A stretch of 64,000 nucleotides of DNA from Dactylonectria macrodidyma (Eukaryota > Ascomycota > Sordariomycetes > Hypocreales > Nectriaceae): positions 124,001 to 188,000 of the forward strand of contig JAGMUV010000042.1 of NCBI GenBank assembly GCA_020744425.1. Reading direction: 5' to 3'. Position numbers and translations under genes: made by a program. Shown here piece by piece: positions 22,524 to 34,990 of this stretch; position 1 is the stretch's first letter, and each line of letters starts with the position of its first letter. The notes beneath the pieces were generated by a model. It was not told where the DNA came from. It was given only the letters and a program-made list of their open reading frames with translations, and did no database searches.

Positions 22524-23985
22524 ATGGCTTCTCCCTCAGCCTCTGTAATTTACCCAATACCTCCGCTGCCAAACAAGCGTGGGCAGGGAGCGATCGGTGC
22601 GGATCTTACCATTACCTACCACTCTGACCTAGCTCAGTGCGAAATCCTCCTAGCTAGCTCACGCTATATGAATGCAGGGAACTTCAAGGCTGGGACCTTC
22701 CTGCCCTTTATCCAGCCTGCGTTCATTCTCGACCTTTATCCGCGCTTCCTCAGTCCTGAAGATAATGAGATCTCAGGCCTTCCTTTACTACTCTCTATAT
22801 TCAACCCTAGAGTAAGAATAGCGACCTTGGAGGAGGACTGGGAGGGGAAATAGTTCACTATAGTCGCCTGACTTTATTCAAACAAACTTACCTTCTATGG
22901 CGTAAGTTTGGATGGATGGGAGACAGAAGAAACTCAATATGTGCAGGTTGCGCTAGCACTGCTGTGCGATAGCGGCCTGACTCCGTATGTCTTCTCACAT
23001 CCTACTCGTACAGGTCATTAATGCTTACAATCCTATAGTATTGTCCTTCGACTCCTCAGTAGTAGTGATAAAAGTGCCCCCTGGCTAAGCTCTTTAGCAT
23101 ATGTATCCCTTGCCGGTCCTGTCGATCTAGACACTTTCCATATCAAGGAGGATGTCTGGCCAGAGCCGCTAGGCAAGACTTCGGTATTCATAAAGCTGGG
23201 TTCTTACTTAGTGCCAAAGAACGACCGCCCTCCTTACAAAGGCGTACACATATGCCACGTCCTCCTCCTCTTCCCCATAGAGCAATAACCATGGAGTTCC
23301 CTACTCGGGTAGATGCAACAAGCTATAAACCCCTTTCCTAAAGGGTCATGGATTGTATACAGCGGCCGCGTCTTAGGGGTCCTTAACCGCGATCTTATCC
23401 AAGGCCCTTAAGTTATTGATTCTACTGTCCGGATCTTAGTAATTCTCTCTGACGATTGGGAATTCGTTTAGCAGAGTGCCCTGTCTACATATAATACATC
23501 CATGCCCACATCGTCGAATCCTGTTAATGAGCCGCCTACGCCGCCATGACTAGCTGGCCCTGGAGGCGTTACGAGCAGAAACCCATTCTCATCTCCAATC
23601 CGTAGTCAAAAGCAGTCTCTGCAAAAGAAAGCTAATTCCCCGACACTGCTATCAAGGCACTTAGATCGCGAGGCGACTAAGCCGCCAGCCTGCTCTAGAG
23701 AAAAATATATACCACTGACTCTAACCACAATTAACGTTAATCCAGTGCTTTCAATTCCAAGTTCGGGTATGTCTTATCCCTTCTAAATCTCTTCTTAGAG
23801 CTAACTAGCGATTCAGATAGCGATCGTACGGATAGTGGTTCAGATACAGAGCAAATATTAGATGACCAACTCGATCCTACTTCCCCTACTCTGACACGTA
23901 AGAGGAAGTAACAAAGCACTCCTAAGCCAATCCGAAGTAAGAGAACTATAGCAGGAAAAAGGAGGGCACAGTTATATGACTAGAT
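22524..23985 (+). pseudogene. Broken divergent companion ORF of the Helitron, family unknown
   Basis: The ATG at 22524 opens a 109-codon frame (ASPSASVIYPIPPLPNKRG..). The same frame continues past TAG at 22851 for about 900 bp, with recognisable coding stretches such as LTFYGVSLDGWETEETQYV, SLAGPVDLDTFHIKEDVWP and YKGVHICHVLLLF. Interrupting codons are TAG, TGA and TAA, mostly explainable as C-to-T changes in CAG, CGA or CAA. After a frame change near 23,790 an acidic Ser/Asp tract (LTSDSDSDRTDSGSDTEQ) and a basic KPIRSKRT stretch follow, suggesting a nuclear protein. I recognise no domain. Its start lies ~560 bp from the Rep/helicase N-terminus in head-to-head orientation, so it may be a Helitron accessory or captured gene. 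Confidence 0.6.
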
Positions 23986-24677
23986 TGCTAGTATCGACTA
24001 AAAACATAACCTTCCTGTTTTGTTTTGCAAGTCTTGTCCATCCTCGCTCTACTACGCATCCTGCCTACCCTACGGCATCCGTGACTTCAGGTAGTAGTGT
24101 CCCTCTTATCCTCTTACTTAATATAATAGTTCTTAACTGAATTAGAGGGGTTTGTTAAATAGTATAGGTGACCATAATAATGGCCCTATAACGTATGTGT
24201 GTATTATATAGCTTCTCCTTAAGCTCCCGCCTCTTAAGATCAGGGAGGTATAGCTATTCCTGGCTTCTTAATACAGTCTAGCCTAGCAAGGGCTCGGCAA
24301 GCCCTCCCTGATTCACTCCCAAACGACCACCTAGTTTCACGTAACCACCCTGCGCCTAGGTATTCCAACATGGTCCAATTTAACAGGGTTAGCATAGGAA
24401 TTGCTAATAATCCCTATGAATTACTAGTAATCCGTTAGAGTAGTGCTCCTATCCGCTAAAGTTATACGCAACAGATTTGACATTTCCCGTTAAAAGTGGG
24501 GCATAGGGTTCTACCACGGGTGACCGCCCGGTCTCCAATCCACCATCTTACTGATACCCTTCTTCACCAGCTTCATCACGCCAGCACAGTTCCTCCAGGC
24601 TTCCTTTGGCGGGCCGCTTGCCGGACCGGTCCCTCCTGTATACTACTCTATGATCTATAATATTACCCTTTTATTAC
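23986..24677. other. Decayed sequence between Helitron-linked ORF and small inverted-repeat element
   Basis: The base composition falls gradually here. A less degraded piece at 24,500-24,650 keeps GC-rich text, but no gene frame is seen. It may include one Helitron end. Confidence 0.35.
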
Positions 24678-25106
24678 TAACGTACTTGATAAGCGAGCGC
24701 CGCAGACAAGCGAGCGCCGCAGTGAGATTTTCACCTTAAATAATGATTTTAAAAAAAGTCTTAAAAATCCAAACTAAGCCTAAAATAGCTAAGATTTTTA
24801 ACCTAACTTATTTATAAAATATCTTATTTTTAAGAATTTTTTTAAATTATATATATCTATAGCGCTAGTAGTATAAAATTCGCACTGTCTATTTTACTAT
24901 TTCTATTTATAACTAGTTTAATAATTTTTTTAAAAGTCTAAAAAAAATACTAGCTTATTAACTTTTTAGTTAAATATCTAAAATTAAACCCTTAAAAATC
25001 TTAAAGCTATATAGCCTATTTTAGGAAATTTAAAGTTTAGAGTTTTGAGTATACAGTATAGGTGCGGCGCTCGCTTGGTTGCGGCGCTCGCTTATTAAGT
25101 ACGTTA
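24678..25106. mobile_element. Small inverted-repeat element, copy A (iterons AAGCGAGCGCCGCA)
   Basis: The ends TAACGTACTTGATAAG and its inverse bound a 429 bp AT-rich element, probably with TA target duplication (TA|ACGT..ACGT|TA). Directly inside each end are two 17 bp direct repeats carrying AAGCGAGCGCCGCA. The core TTCGCACTGT lies near the centre at 24879-24888. No coding capacity. The same design is seen at 42949, 57694 and 59847. Confidence 0.8.
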
Positions 25107-26190
25107 ACTCTTAGAGTTAGTAGACTAATCGATGACCTATATAAGCAAGGTTTTGTACGTTTTTAACTAAGAGCACTGAATGTTAAAGAGGATACTTAGA
25201 TCTCCTCATTACTAGATAAGAGTAGTGGTTATCTTATGATAAACTGTTTTAATAGATTTAGTATAGTCTGGGGGCGATATCCTAAGGTCTACTGGGTCTG
25301 AGAATCCGATCCCCTTATATAAGTATGCTATTATCCTAAAGGCAGTGTATATATAATCCCGCAGGTCCTGGCAATGCGAAGACCTTAGACTTAGAAGCGC
25401 TTTATAGAAAGTTATCTTAATACGGCCTAGCTGGCTGCTTAGTATTGCTAGCATTATAAGCTAATAGAAGGCTAGAGACTGATTCTTTATAATAGGGATG
25501 AATATGGCTGCTATTCTATAAAGTACTGAATCTTAAATAAGTTTGAATAGAAAGCTGTAGGAGCTATATACTACTATTATATTCTAGGAGAGTATAATCT
25601 CTTATACGATCTACGTATACTCGAAGTAAGTCTGTGAAAATAGCTAGCTAATAGCATCCTACTTTGCCTTATTATTTATATCTAAATTGACTGCATCTCT
25701 GCAAACGGCTTTTATACCTCTCTCACTCTTAAATAAAGGAGATATTAAGCTGTCTGCTTAATGAATTAAAGCTAGCTTTTCTTTGATAATGCGATAGGCT
25801 TTCTAAAGCTCTTTTTAGCGCGCTTAATATAATGGGGACAGTTAATGTCTCCTCTCTAATCGATATATATACTCTTATTACTGACTTATAGATAAGAGGC
25901 ATGAGGTTGACTTAGGAGCTGCGTTTAGGAATATCCTCTTAGTTAATGTATATAGAGTTAATCTAAAGCTTGAGGGGCTTATCTAGGGAGCGTAGTTATA
26001 GTAAAGCAGCCTTAAGATTTTTTATAATTAGTAAAGTCATGCTATTATAAGAAGTCGGTCATGTGCGAGTGACCTCGCCCTATTCGTATAATAGTATTTG
26101 GTGTTTGATGCGTAACTGCTGCTATTAGCCAGTAAGCAGCGCTAATTCTATTAAACTAATAATGAGCAGGCTGTCGGGTTATCCGGGCTA
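25107..26190. other. AT-rich RIPed remnant, left flank of the gypsy insertion
   Basis: Heavily degraded DNA. An 80-codon minus-strand frame (25212-25454) contains YKGIGFSDPVDLRISPPDY but no known domain. The last ~60 bp (26,120-26,190, plus strand) read SKQR..TNNEQAVGLSG with stops, and this frame continues on the far side of the gypsy element at 34,362. Confidence 0.45.
26186..26190. repeat. Target-site duplication GGCTA, left copy
   Basis: GGCTA immediately precedes the 5' LTR and recurs immediately after the 3' LTR at 34357-34361. Confidence 0.9.
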
Positions 26191-26572
26191 TGTCACGGCC
26201 CGGTCTGCACAGACCACGTGACGCTGGCCAGGCGGACCCACCCTACTAATTTCTAACCAATCCCGTTGGATTACGATTCTAAACTGTGATCCTAGTAATG
26301 GATCACGGTTCTTAACTATAATCCTAAGGGATGGATTACAGTCTCTAATTATGATCTATTAGGATATTATTTATATATAAGTATATTTATTTAGTACTTT
26401 TATAAAGATAGCCTTACTAGCTATTAATACACTTAGTTATATTAAATTTATTATTTTACTATTATTAGACTATGACTTATATTACTTACTATAATATCCT
26501 TAATTTACTTAATTATAAATACTATATGCTTTAGACCTACTCTAGAGCCTTAGTATAAGCCTGATTATTATA
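26191..26572 (+). repeat. 5' LTR of the gypsy element
   Basis: 382 bp, starting TGTCACGGCCCGGTCTG. The first ~130 bp keep normal GC; the remainder is AT-converted. Its end reads TAAGCCTGATTATTATA, which aligns base for base with TAAGCCCGACCGTCACA of the 3' LTR through C-to-T and G-to-A changes. Confidence 0.92.
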
Positions 26573-26879
26573 TATTAATAGCTCTTATTTAGTATATTAT
26601 TATATTAACTTAAGTAATACTTTATACTATTAGTATATTTAGAATAAACCGAATTCCTATTACTCTAGGCAGTGTGCTTATACTACTAGTATATATAACC
26701 CTACTAAATAATGCTAAAATAGTAATAGAAGTCTAGTAACTTCATGCCTTTATTTAAATTCTATAGTAATAAGTATAGAATTAACTAGCTATAATACTTA
26801 CTATAACTATAAATAATAATTATAACCTAGGAAAAATGATTAAGTTACTAAAGCCTGAACTATTTAACAGTTCATTAAA

Positions 26880-29800
26880 TAATATAATCCTATTTATTAC
26901 TAAAATGAAAGGATACTTTTAATTCTTTTTATAATATCTTATATTATTTAAGGTATACTTATTATTTATAAATAACCTAATAATTAAGAATGCTAAGGAC
27001 TAGTTTAAACTAATTATAAAAGACTTTTTAAATAATAATAAAGCTAGCTAGGACTAAGATACTATTAATATCTTTATAAATTAAGAAAACTTTAAAGAAG
27101 TAATTAAAAATACTTTTAGTATAGTTAATAAAGAAAGGCAGATAGTAACTAAGATCTATAAGATTAAGTAAATCCGATCTACTATTACTTATACTATTAC
27201 GTTTTAATAAGTTGCTTCTAAATTAGAATAGGATAATAATATACTTATAAAAATCTTTTATTAAAGACTTAAAGAAGAAATTAAGGATGAGCTATATAAG
27301 GTTAATTGACCTAATACTCTTATTAAGTATATTACTATAGCCGTCAAGATTGACGAATAATAGTATAAAAGATGAAAGGAGAAGGCTAAGAATTAATAAG
27401 GAGGCAGAGAAAGTAACTATAACCTGTATTACCTTAAGAATTAAGATAATTAGAAAGATAAGAACTGGGTTAATACTTCTTATAGAACTTAGGCCGGACT
27501 TATAGAACTTAGAGCAGTCTAGTAAGATTATTCTAAGGTTAAATACTAGAATTATAGTAAAATAGGGCATTTTAAAAATAAGTACTAGAGCTCTAAGATA
27601 AATTAAAAGCATAAGCCTATACTAAAAGGTAAGAACCTCTAATCTACTAACTACTAACACCCTTTAAAAATACTTACTATAATTAAAAGCAGTTATAATA
27701 AAACTGGCGTCCCTAAAGGAATGCTATAACTATACTCTAGCTAGCTATATAAAACGGAGGAAGAGGCTAAGAATGAACTATATAAACTAAAACTATTACT
27801 AGGATTCTATTTCTTATAATGGATTATCCTAACTAAGCAGCCCTAGGGCTGGACTCTGATCCTAAAAGGCTGACCCTTAGTAAGTATAAATAGGAAAATC
27901 TTTATAATAGTTAAGAAAGGCAATAAATATATAATATAATTCATACTTATCCTAGAGGATAGTAAGTCTTATTAAAAGAAGGTTAAAGAAGAAATCCCTA
28001 ATAGATAGCTAAGCTAGGTTAAAGTAGACTACTACTAAGTAGGAAGTGTATTTAGTATGACTTTTTAGTTACTTAAGACCTAAGTAGTATAAATAAATAA
28101 TAATTATAATTATTAATAAATTAGCTATACTAAGAATAAGTATTTAGTATTATTTTCTAAGAAAGGCAAATAAATCTAGAATAAGCTCTATAATAATAAA
28201 AAACTTAAGTAAGGTAATAAATAATAAAATACTAGTACTAATAAAAGCTATGAACCCTTATAAAGTAGAATGATTAAAGGTAGATAATACTTAGAAGCAT
28301 TCTGAATCCTGAATAAAAAGTTTAATAAAGAACTATAAGATGTCCTTACTCTTATAAAAGAATACTTAGATAGTAGTAATAAGGAATAAGCAGACCCTTA
28401 TTATAAAGAGTATAAGGAGTCCTTAATAGAAGTAAAAGAATAGTAAAGTATAGTAAAAATCGACCTATAAGGAATCTATATATAAATAAATAATAAAGAT
28501 CGATATTAGTAAATAGTTAGAGAATAATAAGAACCTTAAGCTAAGGAGGATTTCTATATCTATACTTAATTAAGGTTCGAAGTATAAGGTAATAAAGAAA
28601 TACTCTAAGGAGAATTCCTAAATGACCCTTATATTAGAATAGATAATCCTTAATATTATAAACTCATATAGATCTTATATTATAACTTATATTATAAAAA
28701 ATATATTTATAGTAAGTAGAAGAATAATTGTTTTTCTATATAATTAGAAGATTATTTAATATCTATACTATACTTTTATAATGAAATTAAGGGCTATTAA
28801 ATAAGGAGTTTTAGACCTATTAATAGGATTATAATCCTAGAGTATTCTAATAAGTTTTTCCCTTTAGAATACATTAAAGGACTAGTAAACCTAATATAGT
28901 ATAATAAAGAAGACTGCTTAATTCATACTTAAGCTAAGATTGACTTATAGTATATATAATAAGATAAATAGAAAGACTTAATAGCTAACTATACTGAGTG
29001 AATGCAGGCATTATAAATAAAAAACGATAAACGCTACTTATAGAAAAGCGATAGATGAGTAATAATATAAAAGGAAAATCACTTTTATTAAAAGCTCTAT
29101 ATATAGTATAAATAGTAATTAAATAAAAGATACTCGAGCTATAAGTACGAGTTAATAGTATATAACTTACTATATTAGTAGATAGTGGAGCTAAAGCAGA
29201 CTATATTAACCCTAAGGTAGTTAATAAGCTGAAGCTATTATAAAAGTATAAGAAGGAAGCTTATACATTATATAACCTTAAAGGCAATATATTTAATTAT
29301 AAAGATAGATAGATTACTAAAGAACTTAATTACTTAAAGGTTTTTATTAATAGAAAGAACTAAGGTATTACTTTTAATATTATTCTAATAAAGCATTATA
29401 ATATTATACTTAAGTATCTATAGCTAAGAAAATACAACCTATATATTAACTAGAGAATTAGCTAGGTATTAGTTAATAATAATAATATACTCCTTAGTAA
29501 TAATAAAAGTGACTTAAAAGAAGAGAGATCTTTAATCTTAACTTCTGAAAATAGTAAGGGCGAGAATTTATATAAGGAAATAGTAAATACTTTATTACTT
29601 CTAATAGGAATATAATATAAGTACTAGAAAGGTAAGAAAAATACATTCTAAAGAATAATCAGATGCTTTTAATAATAGTTTAAAGAAATGAATGAAGGTC
29701 TTAAGAAATAGAAAAAAGAATAATAAGAAAACCCTAAAGATAATAGGCTTAAGAACATACTAATATAGTACTGTATCTATAAAAAGCTCTTTATAAAAGA

Positions 29801-32800
29801 ACTCAAGATAGGACTATTAGAATTTAGTTAATAAGACTATGAAATTATACTAAAAGACAGAATATTACTTACATTTTATAAAATTTTTAACTTTAATAAA
29901 ATATAACTATAAATACTTAAGGAATATATTAAAGATATACTATATAAAGGATATATCTAGATATTAAAGTTCTTAGCTAGCTATCTAGTTATATTCGTTT
30001 TTAAAAAGAATAGCAAACTCTGACTTATTATATATTATTACTGCTTAAATGATATTATACTAAAAGATCAAACCTTATTACTACTTATTATAGAGTTTAA
30101 AGACTGACTCTATAGAATGAAGTTCTTTATAGTATTAGATCTTAAAAATGCGTATAGCCTTATCTATATTAAGGAAGGATATAAATAGAAAACTGCTTTT
30201 AGAATGAAGTTTGGACTATATAAATACCTTATTATACTTTTTAGACTTATAAATACACTAGCTATATTTTAATAAATAATTAATAATATACTATAAGAGT
30301 ACTTTAATATATTTATTATATATTACTTAGATAATATCCTTATTTTCTTTAAAATAGAAGAAAAATATACTAAGTATATTTATAAAGTACTATAAGTACT
30401 ATAAGACTATAAGTTATTAGTTAAACTAAAGAAAAGTCATTTCTATACTCTGAAAGTAGAATTTCTTAGATATATAATCTCTTATAATAAGATTAAGATA
30501 GATTTAAAGAAAATCACTATAATTAGTAAATAGCTAAAACTAATAAATGTTATAGAAGTATAAGCCTTTTTTAGATTTACTAATTACTATTGAAAATTCA
30601 TTAAAGGGTTTAGTAAATATACTATATTACTTACTAACCTTATATAAAAAGGAGCAGACTTCTAATAGGATATTACTATAGAAAATGCATTTAGTAAAAT
30701 TAAGGAAATTATCTTAAGTAAGCCTATCTTAATAATCTTCGATCTTAAATAAGAAATTAAGTTAGAAATAGACTCTTTAGACTTTATATAAAGCACTTAG
30801 ATTAGATAATAAGATAATAATAGAGTATTATACTCTATTGCCTTCTTTTTCTATAAAATGCATAGTATAGAACTTAATTACTCTATTTATAATAAAGAAT
30901 TCCTTATGATTGTTAATACTTTTAAGGAATTCTAATACTACTTCTTAAGAAGTAAATATAAGATTAAGGTCTATATAGACTATAAGAATATCTTATATTT
31001 TACTATTACTTAAGAACTTAGTAGATAATAATTATAATATGCTAAATACTTCTTAGAATTTGACTATACTATTATTTATTATAAAGGCTTAAAGAATAGA
31101 AGAGCAAATACTATTAGTTAATAATATAACTTTAATAATAGTAAAAGAATAGTTAATGAATAATTCTTATACTTTATACCTAAAGGATACTTAAAATAGA
31201 AATTTATTATAAGAGCTTAGAAGGGAATAATACTTCTATAGCTAGAATACTTAGAATTAATCCGAAATAACAGACTAGTATTCTATTAGATAGACTGAGC
31301 TTAAGAATATACTAGAAAAATTATATATAAGAATGGACTTATTATTATCCTTAATAGCTTCTAATACTAGATAGTGTAAGACTTGTATATAGAAGGACTA
31401 TATAATAAAGATATTAATATACTATACTAATATATTATAAAAACGTACTAAACCTATAGACTTAATAAGGCGCTCTATAATATAATTAAAGAATGCTCGA
31501 AGTATTATTTACTAAAATAATTACTAGTAGAATACTTAAGAAAGCTAGAGGGACTAGATAACTACTAATTTGACTAAGTTACTAACAGCTACTCTTAAAA
31601 AAGGCATATTAAATAAAGTAAAGATAGTAGGATTATTATATTAGATAATATAAAGGATTACTTTATATAATACTATTATAACTAGGCATATAATAGAATA
31701 CCTGCTTAAACTACTATATAAATAGAGGAATTTTATAAAATGGAAAATATATATAAAACTATAAGGAACTTAATAGCATAATGCTCTAAATGCCTTAAGG
31801 ACTAGCTATATATCTTTAGAATGATTGCTATAATATAGCATTTAGTAGAATAAGGAAACTCACTACTTAGATAAATCTAAGAGTATAATAATATACTACC
31901 TAAAGAAAAATAGACTAAGAAGCAGTAAGTTCTTAAAGAATTATAGTATAAATTTATATAAGAAATATACGAATACTTACTATATAGATACTAAGGAGTT
32001 AATAAAACTCTTAATAGAGTCAGAACGACCTATAAATTCCTTAGGATAAAAGCAGTAGTTTAAACTATTATTTAATAATATAATCTTTATATAAAAACTA
32101 AAGTATAATACTATAAACTATATAGAGAATTATAATCCTTACTAATCATTACTTAACTATAAGACTCTATTATAATAGATTTTATTATAAAGCTACTTTT
32201 ATTAGAAGACCTTATAATTAAAACTCTTTATAATAGCATTCTTATTATTATAAATAGACTTATAAAATTTTCTTACTTTATACTATATTAGGAATTAATA
32301 GATATAGAGCAGTTTACTTATATCTTCCTAAGAAATATTATTAGTATTTATAAGCTACTCTTAGAAATCCTCTTTAATAGAGGACCCCTATTCGCTTCTA
32401 AGTTTTAGTAAGTACTAATAGACTATTTAGGATTAAACTACTGACTTTTAATAGTATTCTAACCTTAGACTAATAGATAAACGGAAAGAATGAATTAAAT
32501 ACTAGAGTAATACTTTCAATACTATATTAATTATAAGCAAAATAATTAGGTTAAGAAGCTTTTAATCATATAGTGAAGCTATAATATAGCTATTTATAAA
32601 AGCATAAAACTTACTCTAGTATATACTAATTTTGGATTTATTTCTAATGCTTATAAAGCAAGTTATAATAGATTAATTATCCTTAAAGCTATTCTTATAT
32701 TAGAAAAATTAAAAAATCTACATAAAGAAATAAGGACTGAATTTGAATTTATTAGAAACTAGATAAAAAAATACTATAATAAAAAACGGATAAAGGGACC

Positions 32801-33200
32801 ATCCTTCTAAGAGGGAGATATAGTGTACCTTACTATAAAAAACATTAAAATAAAACGAGAAAATAAAAAACTGAATTATAAATATATTAGACCTTATAAA
32901 ATTATTAAAAAAATCTTAAAAAATAACTACTGATTAGACTTACTACTAAAAGTCAGACTTTACTTAGTCTTCTATATCTTATTCCTTAAGACTGCAAAAG
33001 ATACGATTTATACTAAGTATAGTAATGAATATAAAACTAAGGTTAAAGGACTAGAGGAATATAAAGTTAAAGAAATTATTAATATATAATAAATCGATAA
33101 TAAGACTGAATACCTTATTAAATAGAAAAACTATTCTAAAAGTAGTAATTAATAAGAACTTACTAAAAACCTTATTTATATATAGTGCTTACTAAAGAAC
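26880..33200 (+). pseudogene. RIPed gag-pol of the gypsy element
   Basis: Landmarks on the plus strand: a CCHC zinc knuckle at 27541-27590 that now reads Y..NYSKIGHFKNKY, all three Cys changed to Tyr; aspartic protease LVDSGAKADYINP at about 29176-29212; reverse transcriptase YYLDNILIF at 30321-30347, where YLDD is expected; the integrase C-terminal block RIKGPSF..GDIVYL with KLNYKYIRPYKI at 32790-32910; and a chromodomain at about 33052-33155 (EEYKVKEIINI, NKTEYLIK, NYSKSSN), with Trp codons turned to stops. The protein could not be made. Confidence 0.88.
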
Positions 33201-33956
33201 TTTTGCTAATAATACTAGGTTTAATTAAAGACCTAATATTACTAAAGTTACTCCTAAGACTAAAAATAGATTAGTTAGTCTCTTCTAGAATACTTAATGA
33301 CCTTAAGTTATAAATTACCTATTTCTTATAAGCCTTTAATATAAGAAGGACCCTATCCTCTTTATCTAATTCCTGTATTCTCTGCTTAAATAAATCAGAA
33401 CCCTGCTCCTTTACCTTCTTCTTAATCTTTCTAATCTAAGCTAAATAGTTTACTGCTATTACTAGAGATGCCTGCAGTTTAGCCAGCTAGTTATAAATAA
33501 GTATGATTTAATTACTGGCTTCTTCCTCTTTCTATATAAGCCTTTTCTATTAATTAATTAGCCTATTTACTAAAGAAATATTAGTATAAAACCTATTAAG
33601 GAAAGGAAAGAATACCTTATATAAAGATACTATATAGATACTATTATAAGACTAACTATAATAAATATATTCCTTATAATAATTAGAATGACTAGTATCC
33701 TCTATCTAATACTTAATCTTATACTTAAAATAATAAGTATAAGGCATATTAGTAATATAGCTATTAAGCTTAGTAAAAGTTTAAAGAGATTTATACTTAA
33801 TTATCTTTTTCGTTTTTTTAATTACTTTCTTTACCTTTTACTTTATTACACACTATAGTATTATATTAATATATTTACGAATACTTATAAAAGAAAGTTA
33901 TAGACTAATATTAGAAATTATATAAGGCTTACTTATATAGCCTTAAGGATAAGACT

Positions 33957-33973
33957 AATAGAGAGGAGATATT
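33957..33973 (+). other. Polypurine tract of the gypsy element
   Basis: AATAGAGAGGAGATATT directly precedes the 3' LTR, where plus-strand priming occurs in LTR elements. Confidence 0.6.
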
Positions 33974-33974
33974 A

Positions 33975-34356
33975 TATTATAGCCTGGTCTGTATAGACTA
34001 TATAATACTAGCTAAGCAGACCTACCTTACTAATTTCTAACTAATCCCATTAGATTATGATTCTAAACCATAATCCTAATAATAGATTACGGTTCTTAAC
34101 TATAATCCTAAGAGATGGATTATAATCTCTAACTGTAATCTATTAGGATATCATTTGTATATAAATATATTTATTTAGTACTTTTATAAAGATAGCCTTA
34201 CTAGCTATTAATACACTTAGTTATATTGAATCTACTATTCTACTATTACTAGACCGTGACCTATATTGCTTACTATGACGTCCTTGATCTACTCGATCAT
34301 AAATACTACATGCCTTAGACCTACCCTAGAGCCCTAGTGTAAGCCCGACCGTCACA
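33975..34356 (+). repeat. 3' LTR of the gypsy element
   Basis: 382 bp, the same length as the 5' LTR. Its first half is AT-converted, but its last ~110 bp keep GC-rich text and end CGACCGTCACA. GGCTA follows. Confidence 0.92.
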
Positions 34357-34361
34357 GGCTA
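34357..34361. repeat. Target-site duplication GGCTA, right copy
   Basis: Matches 26186-26190. Confidence 0.9.
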
Positions 34362-34990
34362 GAACTTAGCGATATGAATCGCCTTTTTAATGCTCAGAGG
34401 CTGATAGATATATGGCCTTATTGTAGCCGCTATGTTTTAAGGAATAGGGCGTGTAGATAGGACAGGATACTGGTAGAATCAGCAGAAGAATAAGGGAGGA
34501 GACAGCCAAGATGGCGCTACTGGCCCTATTAATGATACAGGAATAGAACACTTGCGCCGGCCTATTAAAGAGAAAAGAGATCTAGCTGGGGCGTGGACTA
34601 GCATCTGTTATTATTAAGACGAAGAATTGGAGGTCTCCGTTAGCCACAGTCGGAAGTATTTTACGCAACCCAGCCCCATGACCAAGCCACCTACCCTAGG
34701 GCTAGTCTAAATTGGCACACTAGGCGGCTACTCAGTAGAGGGCTTATGTTCGAGCGGCGGGTAATAGGAGAGCTACCATTTCCTTTGAGGACGACGTAGT
34801 TATTATGAGCAGCCCGTGCAGCTCGGAGGCGAGGCTTAGGGATGGCGGTATTTATGTACAGAAGGCGATAGAAGGGCATTTGAAGCCGCATATACTAGCT
34901 ATTAATCTGCGTGCGCTGCGTGCGACTCTCAGCACCTAGGTCGATTGTCTCTGCATGGCCGGGCCGCACTTATTGCTGACTGTATCGTCG
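34362..34990 (+). pseudogene. Older ORF split by the gypsy insertion, family uncertain
   Basis: If one GGCTA copy is removed, the plus-strand frame left of the element continues here as LSGLELSDMNRLFNAQRL and then IWPYCSRYVLRNR. Further coding-like text such as WHTRRLLSRGLMFERRVIGE follows, with about a dozen TAG/TAA stops. The arginine- and tryptophan-rich character recalls large fungal subtelomeric or transposon proteins, but I cannot name the family. Less AT-converted than the gypsy element, it is probably an independent, older insertion or a dead gene. Confidence 0.4.

Larger units (their letters stand above)
26191..34356 (+). mobile_element. Complete Ty3/gypsy LTR retrotransposon (chromovirus), heavily RIPed
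   Basis: 8166 bp element with two 382 bp LTRs, TG..CA termini and a 5 bp GGCTA target duplication. The interior reads in the order gag zinc knuckle, protease, reverse transcriptase, RNase H, integrase, chromodomain, which defines a Ty3/gypsy chromovirus. Nearly all CA and TG dinucleotides have become TA, and no long frame survives. Chromodomains of this group usually steer integration to heterochromatin. It sits inside an older broken ORF. Confidence 0.93.

Noticed and set aside
27292..27612. 106-codon minus-strand frame within the gypsy element
   Set aside because: Lies antisense to the gag zinc-knuckle region; the hydrophobic composition results from AT-conversion.
34691..34891. 66-codon minus-strand frame
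   Set aside because: Overlaps, on the opposite strand, the broken plus-strand ORF that rejoins across the gypsy insertion; no motif.
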